Part shown: positions 33,638-48,600 of the stretch, one piece after another | Layout of the letters: every line of letters starts with the position of its first letter | How positions within the stretch are numbered: the stretch's first letter is position 1 | Origin: Coturnix japonica | Taxonomy: Eukaryota > Chordata > Aves > Galliformes > Phasianidae | Length of the DNA: 64,000 bases | Reading direction: 5' to 3' | Assembly: GCF_001577835.2 (NCBI RefSeq) | Contig: NC_029527.1 | Coordinates: 1,750,057-1,814,056 of the forward strand | Translations under genes and position numbers: made by a program | The notes under the pieces: generated by a model | Database searches by the model: none | What the model was told of the DNA's origin: nothing | Seen by the model: the letters and a program-made list of their open reading frames with translations, nothing else

Positions 33638-36600
33638 CTAACTGTCCTCGCCGTTCTCTCCTGGCCCTTTGATCAGCCTCTTCTGTCCCCGTTTCCCCAC
33701 AGGCCCCTTGGGCTTGGCGAAGGCCTGCTTGAAGGCGTGCTGCTTGGGGTGCACCTCGTCATACAGGAACTCTGCTGTCAGCTCAGCGCCGTCATCGATC
33801 TCAATCTGCACATGGAAACAGGGGGTGTTACAATCAGAAAGGTCAGCGTGGTAGAAAGGTGATACAGGAGTGTAACAGCAAAGGGACTAGCACGAATGGA
33901 ATGGTGTTACAAAGGAAAAGTGCTCACCTGTCTCTGAAGATCTAGGCTTGCAGGGAAAACTCCACAAGGGAGGGATCTCCAACCAGAGATCCTTCCCCAG
34001 TGGCAGTCAGCCCTTAAATGCAGTCTAAGAGAGGTGCAGCCAGGCCCTTCCTATCACATAACTGAATTGCTTTCACCTGTGCTCCCAGGGCTGACTGGGT
34101 CCTTTCCCCAGGTGCTCAATCAGTGGTTCAGGCCATGACTCAACAGTTCCCATACAGGGTATTAGCAGCTTTCAGAGAATCAGCTGAGTTGAGGAGGCCT
34201 TCATGACCAAGTCCATCCACCAACCTGAGCTACAGTGTGCCATCACCAAGCCATGTCCCTTACTGTCACATCCATACACCTCATAAATCCCTCCAGGGCT
34301 GGGGCAGCCCATCCCAATGCCTGGCTGTCCTCTCATCCCAAAACGCTGCTCCCTCAGGGCTGCCCCGAGGCCATTGGTGGGTTTGGACCAAGGACCCAAA
34401 GTGCAGAAGCAAATAGGCCTCCATATGCCCACCACGTGAAGTGCTGTCGCCACATGACTCAAAGATTCAGATCATTTCACTCCCAAAGGTCTCAATCAGA
34501 GGAACCCATTCTCTCCCACAGGATAGAAGACCTCACCAAAACCACATTAGGGCACCCATTAGGGCTGGGTTGGAGATGTCAGTGCAGCACCGTTCCCCTT
34601 TTCTCCAGGCTGCTGTGAAACAACCCCAAACCCCAGTCAAAACCCCGTCACCTCCAGGAGGCAGGGACTCACCTTCTTTGCTATCTCCAGACAGAACTCC
34701 TGCTCCACGGTGTCGAGCAACCGGCTCTTGCAGCTGGAGTAGAGCATGCGCTCCTTGATGCTGCATTTATACCCAGGCATGGAGTAGATGAACACTGCGA
34801 GAGAGGAACGAGGCTCAGTGCTGCTCAGTTACATGGATGGGGAGCAGCCAGATCCTGGCTTTCTGAGGCTTTTCCAGGCTGAAGAGCCCTGACAAGCTCA
34901 GCACAGAGTCCAGTCGCTCCCACTGCCATACTCTGCAGCTCAGCAGCCTCTTGCATAAATCCTCCCCAGTGCTCAGACCCTGATTTGTGCATTCCCCACA
35001 TTCTCTGGGCCCCAAAGGCTTCCTGACAGCCCTTGCAGGGAGCATAGCAAGGAGAATACACTCAGACCCACCCCCCACACCATTGCTAAGGGCAGAGCCA
35101 GGGGCTGCTCACCAACAGACTCCAGGTAGTCTCCCTCATGTGAGTGCTTGTACAGGAAGAAGTGGTAGCGAGCAGAGTCCTGTGGGATCCTCTTGGGCAG
35201 GTCAGTGATCTCTGTGGGGCTCGTGTGCACCAGGTCAATGGTCTCCCGCTCCAGATCCAGCTTCTGGTTGACAAAAAGGGACAAAAGAGAGCAAAGTGCC
35301 ACAGCAAGGGGTGCTTGAATGTGCAGGGGGAGCCGTGCCAGGGACTCACCAGCTGGATGTAGTTGATTTTCTTCTGTTTCAGTGCCTGGATAGCCTGCTG
35401 TGCATCCAGCTGCAGGGGGAAGGCCAGGCCCTGCAGGGTCTGGTGCTTGCTCTCCACACTGATCTCTGTCTTCACCTGCAAACAGGAATAGCACTGAGTG
35501 TCAGGGTGGTCATGGACCAGGTGCCGTCTCCAGCTGCCCCAGGGTGAAGGTGCATCCTCATGCTTGCATTTGTCAGGGCACAGAGCGGCAGCTGGGGGCA
35601 TCCGTGCCCTCCTGAGGTCAGGAGCCCTGCTCAGCCCTAACCCAGTAACTTGTGGGTTTGATGTGTGAATGCATGAGTGCTGGCAAAGCTCTCAGGCAGA
35701 GGCAATGCTTGGGACACGGCTCACTGGGAACACAGCATTCACATTTAGGATGTCACCAACCTCATGGCTGTGGTGCTTTACAATGTACAGGAATCACCCA
35801 GCAGAGTCTGTCCCTGCTCGTGCATCCCCTGGCTCTGTTCTCCTCCCCTGCATAACTGCTCCCAGCAAAGAACATCTCATTGAACCTCAGCACCACTGAG
35901 GCTTCTCATGGGGCTGCAGTGGCACCGGCTGCTCAGAGCTGTGAGTGCCCATCCCTGGAGGTGCCCCAGCCCATGGAGGAGCCCCAGGCAGCCTGAGCTG
36001 GGTAGCAGCCAGCCCATGGCAGGGGTGGGGGCTGAGAGGTCCCTTCCAACCCAACCATGCTGTGATTCTACGAAGAGAACTCCCAGCTGGGGACAGGGCA
36101 GAGCGCTGCAACCAACACTGCTGCCTCTTCACCTCATCCTCCCTCACTGCAATGTGCAGGGAGCCTTGAAATCCCAGCATCCAGCTGCATGGATTTCAGG
36201 CCACCTGCAGGTGCTGCCCACACTGGTGCAAAGAATCAGAAACCCACAGCTCAGACAAGCCCCATTTTCACACTACACCCTCCAAAGCAGAGGCTGCGGC
36301 CCCACTTTGCACGGCGGAGCAAACAAATGCCCTCTCCACAAGACCAAAGTCAGCGCAAAGAGGAAGAAAGACGGACAGGCTGCATCACATCAGGCACCTC
36401 CACCCCAAACAGGGCTGTGCTGTGAGCCTGCAGGAGGGAAAGGAGAGCAGGACGCGCAGCGGCACGGCATACCTCCTCGGGGCTGGGGTACTCTACCAGC
36501 GATGGGCAGCAGCAACAGCCCCCCACCATCTGCCATAGAATACAGGGAGACGGAGTCACGCCGATGGCGGAGGAGCTGCCCCTGAGCCCACCCAGCTGCC

Positions 36601-39600
36601 CCAGGCACACAGCAGCACCAACCCGCACACTGCACACCAAGTGCTGGTTTCATCTGGGATCAGTTTAGGAGATGTCAGTGCCCACCCCCCCCCCCCTTCT
36701 TTCTTTTTTTTTTCCTCCTATGGAGATAATAGAGGGAAATCACACACACAAGCAGCCCACCCATCACCAACTTGAAGTAGAATAAACCCCAGGAGTGACC
36801 TAAGCCCCATCTCAAGTCCAGCACAGACTTCAGACACCAGGTCCCTGGGGGGTGCTTTAGGGAGCCCAGCATGGGATGAGCTCAGCTCCTCTGGGCACAG
36901 CAGGAGGCAAAGGGAGCAGAGCATGCAGAACACAGGCAGGGGAGCAGCCTACCATCTCTGTGCTCGAGTCTTGTGAGCAGGCATCCTGCGGGTGGGGGAG
37001 AGGAGAAACCGTCAACGGCACCCACACAGGGATGGGATGGGTCTAGGAACAAGGAGGGGGGTGGTACCAGCATGCTGGGAGGGTGCAGGCCTACCATGTC
37101 TCTGTTGGAGGCCAGGGAAAGCAGGTCCTGGGTGCAGGCATGGAGAGTGACAAAATGACATGGGAAATGTCAGTGCTGGGGAGGGACAGCCCTGGGTACA
37201 GCTGTGGGAAAGGCCATTGTGACAGCCCAGGAGCTCCAGGGGCATTACCAGCCCTGCCCTGCCTCCTACTGTCTGCCCAAACCAAGTTGGGATGGAGGAG
37301 TTACAGCAACAGGGATGGGGGTAATTCCCTCAGAAAGAGGAAACCTCTCATAGAGGGATTACCCTAAGGGCTTGGGGGAAAAGTGCCCAGAGCTCAGAGT
37401 TTAGGAAGATGAGGATCTCTGCGCTCCCACAGCCAAAGACAGGGCAAGTACACGCAGATGCTGAGGGCGCTCAGGTTTGCCTTCCCCTCCTCCCCTGCAG
37501 AGGTGTGGGATTTACCACTGCCAACACCAGACCCCCATGTTTCTCCCCTGTAAATGCACTGAGAACCAAATGATGCCGGGCAGATGGGCAAAGAGCTTCA
37601 ATGCTGGATGAAGCGGGATGAAGTCAGGAAGCTCCCCAGACCAGAGCTCATCCCAGCCCTGCTACCTCTGCCATACGCCCTCCCCATGGCATTTCCTACT
37701 CCTTCTCTTTTTGAACCCACACTCACTGGACTCATTTCCAGGCTCTGCACAGGGACGGCCACGCTGCATCCCACAGCTCTTGGCTTGAGCCTGCCCACCT
37801 CCAGCACTTGGGAGGGCTAAGAGATGCACCACCAGCAGCAATCCCAGGCAAGGGGCAACAGCATGCACTGCAAGGCACTTGGTAGCTTTTAAAGAAACAG
37901 TGTCCCTTGTGTCACTTCCAAAATGCCGGTAGATTCACACAGCCCAGGGTCCTGAACTAACAAAGAGACAGCCAAAGAGCAGAGCTGCTAAGTCCTCAGT
38001 GTCCATTTTGTCACCCCACATGAAGATGCTGCCAATGTTTCAGCTACAAAGGATACGGAGCTCTCTGCCCCCAGCTGTGGAGATGGGGACAGAGGGGGAA
38101 GTGCCAGCGTTCTGCAGAGCCAACACAAGCCAGCAGCAAAGCACCAGCAATTCAGACATGACTGCTGCAGCCTCCTGCCCTTGTGCTGCAGCACACCTGG
38201 TGCTCTGCAAGGAGACAGGTTACTGTCACTCTGCTTCTGCAGCAATGTGCACGTCCTGGCAAGGACAGAGGTACTGCTGTACAGGCTGCTGAAAGCTGCT
38301 CCCATTGCCCCTCTCTGCTTTGCACTGCTCCAGAAACTTGCTATAATGTCAGCGCCAACAGAGACCCTGCAGCAGCCCAAACATCCACGTGCTTCACACT
38401 AAATTCAGTGGCAAAATAGTGATTTTTCTGTCTTTCTTAATGAGAACATCCACTCACTGTGGTTCAGGCTTACACAGGGGACAGCGTAGCTTTAAAATGA
38501 AACCCAACCAAACCAAACCCGGGCAGCTCACTCACTCGGGAGCCACCTCTTGCAGTCAGGAGAGTGGGAAGCAGCGCACAGCAGATCACTGGGAACACAA
38601 GCAGCACGAGCAACACTTACCTGGGCCACTTCACCCTGCAAGACACAGCCAAGAAAAAGCACTTAATGCTACAACACCAACCAGCCAAGGCCTGGGCAGG
38701 ACCATAAGAGCCCAAAGTCACTGCAAGGTAAGCAGCGGAGCACAGAGCCTTGTCTCAAGGCACCATTAGCTCTCTCTTCTCCAAGGTGTCACCTTAGGTT
38801 CTCCAGCCTAAATTCTGCCTGTTCCCTGCCCTGGGTGGGAGCTGGGATGATTATACCAAGCCCTGTTAGAAGACCATCCTTTGGTGGTATGCCCCAGATC
38901 CACTCATTATATCTGCCCAGCACCACCCAGTGGCTGTCACCACATGCTCAGCAGTGATAGTGCAAGACAAGCAATAAACTCCATAGTTCTACAGGGAAAG
39001 GAAGGTTCAGGCAGTACTGAGAAATGTGGTTCTTGCCCCTTGTTGTGAAAAAAGGCCAGGTGCTGGTTGGTCCCTTCCCAGATTGCAAGGAAAAGCAAAG
39101 GAGAGGAAGAAAAGACCAACAACATCAGTGCACTGGGTTGGCACTGCCCCCAGACCAGCCCCTGCCCTGTCCTTGCCACTAAATGCACCAACCAGGCTGC
39201 TTGGCTTCATGTCTCCCAAGCTCCATATCCATCTCTGAGCCCCACAGACCCATCACAGGAGGAAGAGAAAGGGATGCTCTTTCCGTGATGTCCTAGTCAA
39301 ATCCCCCCCCTTTAAACACAGCTTCTAAGCAGTCCTCTCATCCCATGGGATCCCCTTCACAGCCTCAGGGTTTCCACAGCATCACACAGAGGTTGGCACA
39401 AGTCTCCCATGCTGCTGCAGGACCGCTGTTGTGATGCAGTCTTTTGCCTGGCCTCATCCAGCCAATTCCACACCTCCTTCCATCGCTAACCCCCAGACAT
39501 TCAGGCTAAAACCTCTCCCCTTTGGCACAGTATCCCTCATACCACAGATGAACATGGGAAGGTACATCGCTGCCACCAAGATATGAGCTGGAATCCTCCC

Positions 39601-42600
39601 TGTTTTGCCCTCAAATACAACCCCAGATCTGGGTTTCACCCTGTTATCTAAAGATTTGACACTGCTGCCTGCCTTGAGGATCAACCTGCCTCCTAATTGC
39701 TAATTAGAGCACATAAAGCAGATATCCAAGCTCACATCCCAGTGAGGAAAAGGGTCTGCAAATTCCTCTTTACATCATCAATTTGACCATGAGGTCACGT
39801 AAACAGGTTCAGGACCAAGCTAAAAAGCACACATACAAGGGAGCTTTGTAAGGGCGAGCCACCTCTGCACCAAAGGCTGAGCCCCAAACCTCGCTGGGGC
39901 TGGGTGCCATGGGATGCCCACCTCATTGATGCGGATCTGCTGGAGCTCCTGCTCAGCTGCAGTCAGCGGGGCGGGCGCAGAGCAGGATGATACGTGCTTC
40001 TGGTACCCACTTAGGGACACATCCTCCTGCAGACAGGGGATAAGAAAGGAAATATTAGGGAGTTACCACCACCGAGCAGTCAGAGCAGGGCTATGAATCC
40101 AGCCTGGATCTGAGATCCTGAGCTCTGGCTCTCTCCCTACTGATGTGAATGACCAGTGTGGGTCGTGCTCTTGGACACCTCCATGCAAACACCACACTTG
40201 ATTTGAGCCCTGCCCATCCAGGCCATCCCACCAGCCGTGCAGCCCCTGTTTAAAGAGCAAAGCTTGAGAGCACAACAGCAAGAAGAAAGGAGACCACAGC
40301 CTGACTGCAGCCATGAGGCAGGATGGCAGCAAGTGGAGTCTTGGGTAGGTTCCCAGAGCTCAGGTTTTAACTCAAAAGATTGAACAGAACCCCATGTGAA
40401 CCATGGCTGTACCTTAACTGTTCCAAACATCTCATCCTTTATGTGTCCCCCTCCAAACTCTTTCTTCACCGTTGCTCTGGTTGCAGCGTACAGCATCTTC
40501 AGCCTGACCTGTGTGAGGAGGGACACAGCAGACATGGTCAAGGGAGGAAGCAGGAGACCTGAGAGTGTCACCTCCATCCCATTGGTCACCCACATGATGG
40601 TCATCGCCACCTCTTGCCCTGCAGCTCTGCCTTCCCAAAGCTCAGCCTCTGGGTTACAAGCTCAGCCTGCCACCCCCCCACCATGTGCAGCTACAACCAC
40701 AGCTGGTGCTGTCATTTGAGACTCATCCCTGAGAGCCAGCTTGCTCCAGGAACCCTGCAGCACAACAAGGAATAATGTCACGTCCATGTGCTTGCTAACC
40801 GCGGGATGCTCTGATTACACAAACAAACACACCATATAAACAAAACCAAATAAAACTGAGACAGAGACTCCAGATTCTCTTTGGGAGCAGAAAGCTCTCT
40901 GTAGCTATTGGCACTATGAGCTGCAAAGCACCTGGAAGCAGCAACCACCTGGTTTTCACCTGGGTCCTTTCCTAACCTCAGCAGCAGGAGGCTGCTCTGG
41001 GCACAGGGTGCCCTTCACCTTTTAGCACTGCAAAACCCTGTTCAGAAAAGAACTTGTGCAAGCACTCCCCAGCCCACCTTGACTGACACAGAGGACCAAG
41101 CCAACCTTCTGCCATTGAGGCTCATAGTCCCTGTGTTATGCTGGGGCCAATGTCACAAGCCACAGCAATGTCAACATCAGCCTATGAGCCAGCAGGTGTC
41201 GTTGCTGGCCTACAATTACACATCCTGGAGCCACTGAAGGAAGACTTTGGAGACCTGCCCAGCTTGTTCCCAACCAAACACCACAAGTCCTGGGACAGCA
41301 GAGCTCACCGGGGAGTTATCAGGGGACCAGGAGATGAAGAGCCACTCATAGCCCTGGGCATTCTGGCTGTCCAGGCGGTACAGCACATAGCACGGCTGCT
41401 GCTCGTCCAGCAAGGGAAGCACAAAGGCATCATAGTCCATGTCCCAGCGCCGGGCCAGCTCCTTGTGTGCTCCCAAAACGAGCTGTTCTGGAAAGAGAAG
41501 GAAGAAAAGTGAGGGTTATGCAAAGGCAAGGCTCAATTTATCTTATCAGACTCCCTGTATCCTCAGAGATACAAAAACACTTGCTTGGGGGATAAGCAGC
41601 CAGGGGTCTGTGTTAAGCCCCCCTGCAGCAGGCCATGCTGCCAGAGAGCCCTGGCTTCTGGAAAGGATTTACATAGTTCACACACGTGGTGGCATCTCAA
41701 GTGTCCAGAGGGTATTTTTTTCCCCTGCTACGCAAGCATCAATGGGGCTGGAAGCAGCAAGCTGGGCAGTGTAGGGCTGGGATTTAAGTGCTAGCGTAGA
41801 CATGGTCACAAAGAGAAACATCAGAGAGAGGAATGAAGGGTTTGCCACTCTCACAAGGCAGGACAGCAGGTTTCTGTGTTCCTGAAGCACAGCAGTGAGG
41901 TTTTGCACTCACTGTGGCTCTGACCCTGGAGTGTGGGACACCCTGTGTCCAAAAGCTGCTTTCAGATCATGTTCCTCCACCCCAAGGAAGAAAAGAGGCT
42001 TCAGAAAGCTGCAGGACTACAAGCAGTTTGCCTAGAGCTGCTCTGTCAGCCCTGCTCCAGACAGACACCATCCCCAGCCTGTGCTTTCAGAAGTGCTGCA
42101 AATACTTTATCTCCCATGAAACCATCTGCTTGGAGAAAGGAAGGAAAAAGCAGCATCAAAACCTCAACGTACACTTAAATAACACAAAGCAGACAGGCAA
42201 GAGGACTCGTCTTTTAGGAAAGCCCCAAAATCTAAGAGATCCCAACAGATTTCACCTGGACAAACACCCAGGCAGCCCCAAGTCATTCCCATCTGCTGCA
42301 TGTCCCAGCACCCCACACACAGGGCAACCTATGCCAGGTAATTCATTGCAGGTGAAGCAGCACTAAGCAGCCCACAGCAGTGCCCTCAGCAGCCTGCAGC
42401 ATCCAGGTGTCCCCCAGGCTGAACTGCCTGCACCAGCACCAGCATTCTCCATAGGACCACCTCCAGCATCACACTTTTTAGCCCTTGTTTGCTCTGCAGC
42501 TTGTTCTGCTTCCTCCCACAGACTCTCTGCAGTTCAATTTGATCCCTTTAGGGCAAATTTTCCTCCCTAACTCCTGTAGTTAAGCCAGAAACTGCACCAT

Positions 42601-45600
42601 GGCTGGTATTCCCAGAGCACAGACCATGGAGGTGACAACATGGTGGCAGGGTGGGATCCAAAGCACAAAGCTCTGCCAAGCAAGAGGACATGATCTCCAT
42701 GGATAGTAAGTAAAATGTCCCCATGGAGCAGCATCTAGAGCCAGCAGTCCTCACAGCCGCACTGCAGCCTGGGCTTATCTGACTCATCCCTAACAGAAGG
42801 ACCAGCTTTTTAAAGGCTAAAGATGACCAGAGACTAAAAATGGTTGTTGGAAGCACAGGTTGGCTGCTGAGCTCCAGGGTAGCTGGTGCCACTGCAGTCC
42901 CAATGGCAGGACTGTGCCACACTGCTCGGTGAGAAGCAAGTCATTCATATGCAATTGTACCAAGCTGAGCAGATGGAAAACCTACACCTCAGAGGTTCCT
43001 GCTGGGATGCTCAATCAGTGCTTTGCTTCACCTGCTTATTGGATAAAAAAGGAGGCCAAAAGCACCTTTTGGTGGCCAAATGTAACAGGGCAACATGCAG
43101 CCCCCTGTGCCACAGCAGCAGGAAAGAGCAGGAGCTGGGACTGGGGGCACTGGAGAGCTGGTGTGAAGTCAGCAGGATGCAAAGTCATTGCGTGTCCCAG
43201 AGCGGCCCCAGCAGAGGCTGAGGGGCTGTTGTTGCCAAGAGTTGCTCAGCAGCTCACCTGAATTTTGGGCTTGGTTTCCACGTGGACCCACAGCTCTACG
43301 CTGCTGTGAGCCAAGAAACCCTGCTTGGATTTTGGACGTCTCCAGAAATGCAAGTCCTCTTCCAGCACGTTTGGCCAGCAAAGAGGAAAGAAAGGGAAAG
43401 AGGAGAAAAACCAGGGCTGACACAACAGAAATCAAAGCACTTAAAAATGGAGCTTACCTTCCTCGATGATCACCTTGATGAGCCGAACCGAACCATTCCG
43501 GGCTTTGGCAAAAAAGTCCCTTAATTCTGTGGTGGCTGAAAGAACCAGAAACATTGCGATCAGATTTAAAGGCCAAAGCAGGTGCTGCTCACTAATGGGC
43601 CGTGTGGGATAAAGAATTTGGCAGGGTCTTAATTACAAACAGCCCAGAAAAAAAAGAGAGAAAAGAACAAGTGGTGCCAAAACGTTATAATAATAAGAAA
43701 TAATATGAAATCCAAACAGCTGGCCTCATCAAGGGAAGTAAAGTGCTGCGTCTCCCAGAGGCTTCAGAGTTAAATAGCAGCTGGGAGCACATGTGATCCA
43801 GATAACTTGATACTTGGCCTGGGTGAACATAATCACCCAAATTTAGATGATGGCTTGGCTGCTGCGGGCAGAGCTCAAGTGACAAGTTTATTAACTTTGC
43901 AGCACAGTCAGGTTTGTGTGCTGGGTGGTTGGGAGATGTCAGGAAAGGCGGGGATGCTGCTGAGCCCCAGTGCTGCAGGTCACTGAGCTCTAAGTGGAGG
44001 CAGCAGCTTGAAACTGAGCCCTCTGGATGGGAAAGAACAGCGGGCCATCAGCTGTGGCTGCAGGCAGGTACCCACATGGCAGCTCAACAATACACCCAAT
44101 GGATGTAGTCAATGGGGATCTGCAGGGTCAGAGAGCACCAGGAGCCACAGGGGTGAGAGCAGGTAAGAACCACCCAGCACAAGGCTCTGTGTGAGGCAGC
44201 ACATTAGTGCACAGCCTAGAACAGACCCTTCCACGCTGCCGTGTGTGTTCTGCTCCAGCCTTGCACTGCATGCACCCATTTTAAAGAGGAATCCAGGCAG
44301 GGTGCTTACTGCAGGGCATCCCGCTTGGAAGATCCCACCCTGAGACTTGAAAGCTGCAGAGAGCTCCAGCACTTATTAGAAATACCAAATATTACCAAAT
44401 ACCAAAGATAAGCAACCTGCTGCTCCCCGCAGCAGCCCCAAAGTGCAAAACCCACAGAGAGCTGCTGTTTGTGGGGTCACCAATGGAGCAGATGGGCAGA
44501 CCGGTTCCTTCCTCTCATGTGATAAATCTGAGCTGCATCTGTTTCACCATCTCAAGAGCTGCCCCCAGCAGAGGTCTGGAAGTTCTCCCAAACCTTGAAG
44601 CCTTCTCAGTCACAGCATAGACTGGGATGGAAGGGACCCCTCAACCTCAAGCCCTGCCATGGGCTGGTTGCTCCCCACCACATCGAGCTGCCCAGGGCCC
44701 ACCAGCCTGGGGCACCTTCTGCACAGAGCAAAGGCAATGATGAGAAAAAGCCCTCAGGCTCAGAGCCAAACCCAGGCATTACATAGGACCACACTCATCC
44801 CATGGCCCCAGCAGCACTCAGCCCACTCCCACCGAGGCTGCAGGGTATTTTTAGCCCTTCCCCTGCTGACAGGCTGCTTCCTCCTGGCAGCTGCTGCGGT
44901 TGCTGAAGATACGAGAGGTTTCTCCCAGGGCGGAAGAGGAGGAGAAAAAGAGATGTTTCTAAACCTAACATGAGAGCCAAAGGGTCCTAATGAGTGTTAC
45001 GCTTTGCCATCGCACTGCCCAAACAGGAATAACAATGTTGGGCTGGGATATTCCTAGCTTAAAGGTGAAATATGTAGGAAAAAAACCCAGAAGTCAATAA
45101 AAAAACAACCGACAAAACACTGATGGGGCTTTGCAATTCCATTTGCCATTCCTTTCCGCCTCCTGCAGTGCAGAGCCAAGGGAGAGGAACATGCTAGCCG
45201 TGAAGGCTTTCAGCATGAGCTCAGCAACTGCTTCATTACAGCATGATTACTGCTTAATTGGCATAGCAGACCCGACGAGACAGTCTGCGTGCCTGAAATA
45301 TTAACAGAGAGCCCCCAGCCTGCTCCAAAGGAAAAGGAGAGGGATGGAGGAGGGAGCAGCACTGAGGCTGGGGTGACACAGGCAGCAGGGGCGTCCCCAG
45401 GATGCAAGTCTGGGGCTGAGAGCCCTGGATGTAATGAACCCAGAGCAGCTGCGTGGAAGTGAGAGCTGCAGAGGGTGGGCCCAGAGCTCAGGGGAAGTTC
45501 TCATTGCTGGCAGGTCCTGGATGCAGCATGGCACCATGCTACGCTGTGGTTGCTGGAAGAAGGTGACAACTGAGACAAAGGGGCACATCAGGTGCATTTT

Positions 45601-48600
45601 GGTGGGTCGGTGCCCAAGGGTGCTGGATGGAAGGGCTGTGCACAGCACCCACCCCACAGCAGGAGGTCCCCAGACCCAGTGTGGGTCCGGCTTTAATCCA
45701 CATCTCCACAGATGATCTAGTCACCACATCAGCACGTCCAAGCTACGGGAGAGGCAAGTGAATGCTGGAGGACAAGGAGAGCTCCCCGTTCTCACAGCAG
45801 GTTGGAGGAACAGGCTGGAAAAGAAAGAAATGGGATGAAACTCACTTGGAAGCAGAACACCACAGAGGCAGAGCGGCGTGCATGGCCACCAGCTCTGCAG
45901 AAAGGGTCACACCGGGGGCAAGCCAATGCTGGTTAATGGCTTCGTGGCATTGCAAAGTCAGTCGTGAAGGCAGAAGCATGGCTTGCAGCAAGGTTATACG
46001 GTGCTGACACAGCCTTGGGATTGGTGTCGTGCAAGGAGAATGGCACAGGCCATGCAAGACAGAGGGAGCTGGGGCTGCGTCCAGAGGGGGAGAGCAGCCC
46101 TCACCTGCTGGGCCTTCCCACTCATCCCCAGCCTGCTGACAGCTCCAGGATCAATAATACATGCCCCCTGAAACAGATGCCTGGCTCAGCGTGCTGCGTC
46201 CCCTCGGCCTCCCGGCACGAAACCTGAACCCTCAGCCATCAATCTTTCATCCTCTGGCCACTATCCTCAAGCTGAGGCAACTGCATGCGGCCAATCCCTC
46301 CTGCAGCTTGGCTGGCTGCTTTGGGCACTGAGAAGATTGCATTTCTCACCATGGCCTTGTAGGCAGCCTTTTCTCTGGTGAAAAACCTATAGACAGCATG
46401 AGAAAATAGAATGAAAAGGGGGAAAAAAGAACAACTGGTGCAAGAGAGGACACAGCCAAAGCATCTTCCAGTTCATGATCATAGAATCACAGCATGGCCT
46501 GGGTTGCAAAGGCCCACAACAATCATCCAGTTCCAACCCCCTGCCATGTGCAGGGTCACCAACCAGCAGCCCAGGCTGCCCAGAGCCACATCCAGCCTGG
46601 CCTTGAATGCCTGCAGGGATGGGGCATCCACAGCCTCCTTGGGCAACCTGTTCCAGTGCGTCACCACCCTCTGGGTGAAAAACTTCCTCCTAAGATCCAA
46701 CCTAAACCTCCCCGTCTCAGTTTAAAACCATTCCCCCTTGTTCTATCACTATCCAACCTTGTAAACAGCCATTCCCCCTCCTGTTTATACACTCCCTTCA
46801 AGTATTGGAAGGCCACAATGAGGTCTTCCTGGAGCCTTCTCTTCTCAAAGCTAAACAAACCCAGTTCTTTCAACCTTTTGATGTTGGGCTCTATTCTGAA
46901 GGAGGATTTCATGTCACTGAATCTCAGCCCACAACACACATCTGCACATCCTTGTCTGGGTACCTCCAGCCACTCATCCCATGAGCCATTTGCTTCCATG
47001 TGCCTGCTTGGAAACCATCTCCCCCCTATCCTGACACCTCCAATCAGTCTCACTCTGGGTATCAGACCAGCAGTGGTCTCATTGCATTTAGAAGCTTTCA
47101 ACACTCTCTTTCCAAGGGACTTCCTCTTCTCCACTACTTTAAGAGGCTTTTCTTATTTGCACATCCTCAAAATTACAGCTCGAGTGCAACTTCTGCAAGG
47201 GTCAGAGCCTGCCTCTGTGCATTCTGAGTCATGGGGCTGTTTGCTTTGTGTTTTGCATATGCCCAGGGCACGTCTGCTCTTTGCTGTAAAGTGAGGCCAG
47301 GAACCAGAGCACTGATGCCCAGGCTGGAAGCAGCAATCGTTACCCACAGATGGGGATCAGCTCCTCCAGGCCAGCCCTGCAGCAGCTCCCTGCACAGACA
47401 ACAGCAGCAGGGAGGTTTTCATTTCCCCTCCCATCTCTCAGCAGAAACCCCATCACCAGCACTCCTCTATTGCCTGCAGAGTGCACCTACAGCCAAGGAA
47501 TCACAGAATCTCTATGGTTGGCAAAGACCTCTAAGATCACTAAGTCCCCCCATCTACCCTCCCCCCTACCTGCTCATGTCCCTCAGTGCCACATCCCCAT
47601 GGTTTTGGAACACCTGCATGGATGCTGACCCCCCCAGTCCATCCAATAGGGCCATCTTCCTACTGGAGCTTCCTTCTCATTAGAGTCAACCTCAGAGCAG
47701 AGCCAGCAGCTCCCAATGGGGATGTGCAGGGGGCAGCTCAGCAGCCACAACACCGCTATCCCCCCCCCCACTTCCTGCTCCTTCTTCACCTCTCACTTCA
47801 TTCTTACCCATGCAAGTCACATCCTAGATGGAAAAAACCCTTTGAGACACGTTTTCAACCCCACATTCCTGCCACCAACCACCACCATCACCTCCCTCTC
47901 CCTGGGACCCTTCATCTTCTTCCCCAAAGTCAGCTCACACAGTGTGATGCTCCTCCCCCCATGCCCGGCACTCGCCTGCTTCCTGCTGCTCGGGGAAAGG
48001 AGGTCAGCCGACTTTCCAAGGCACCCACAGCCAGCCTTCCCATCACTGCTTAGATCAAATTCTCCCTTCTGAGCTACCACCGTGAGTCAGGCTGCCAGCT
48101 GAGGCTGGGTGGGTTACCCACAACACATGAAGATGGTTAGCAAACAGCTCAGGCACTCCCAGAGGGGGGAGGAAGCAGCAGCAGCGTTGCTGTGCTCATC
48201 TTAGAGTGAATCAGCTCGTTGACAGGGGAAGGAATCATGGTGACCAATGTGCCAGGGCTGGGGAGAATGAAGGACCCCTTGATACGCCCAGCCAGCAGCT
48301 TCCAAGCAGTTTGGGAAGGGGATGAGATTGCCTTGCTGGGGCTGGCATGGGTCAAGAGTAAGAGTGGTGGTGCCAATGCCTCTCTTCCACCTCTGTTTCA
48401 AGCACCAGGACACAGCAAACTCAGCCACAGCATTGCACCCTGCCTGCACTAAGAGCTCAGAGTGCTGTGCCCGCTGATTTGGTTCTGGTTTTGTTGTTGT
48501 TGCAATTGGAGGAAAGCACAAAGAGGTCCTGAGCTTCAATGTGGCAGCCGAAGGCTTGGAAGCAATGAATGAGAACCCAAGGGCTGAAGGCCACCAGCAC

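Noticed and set aside
46661-47134. A 157-codon minus-strand frame that looks protein-like.
   Set aside because: It is the C-terminal end of CR1 ORF2 in a 5'-truncated LINE copy, not a host gene.
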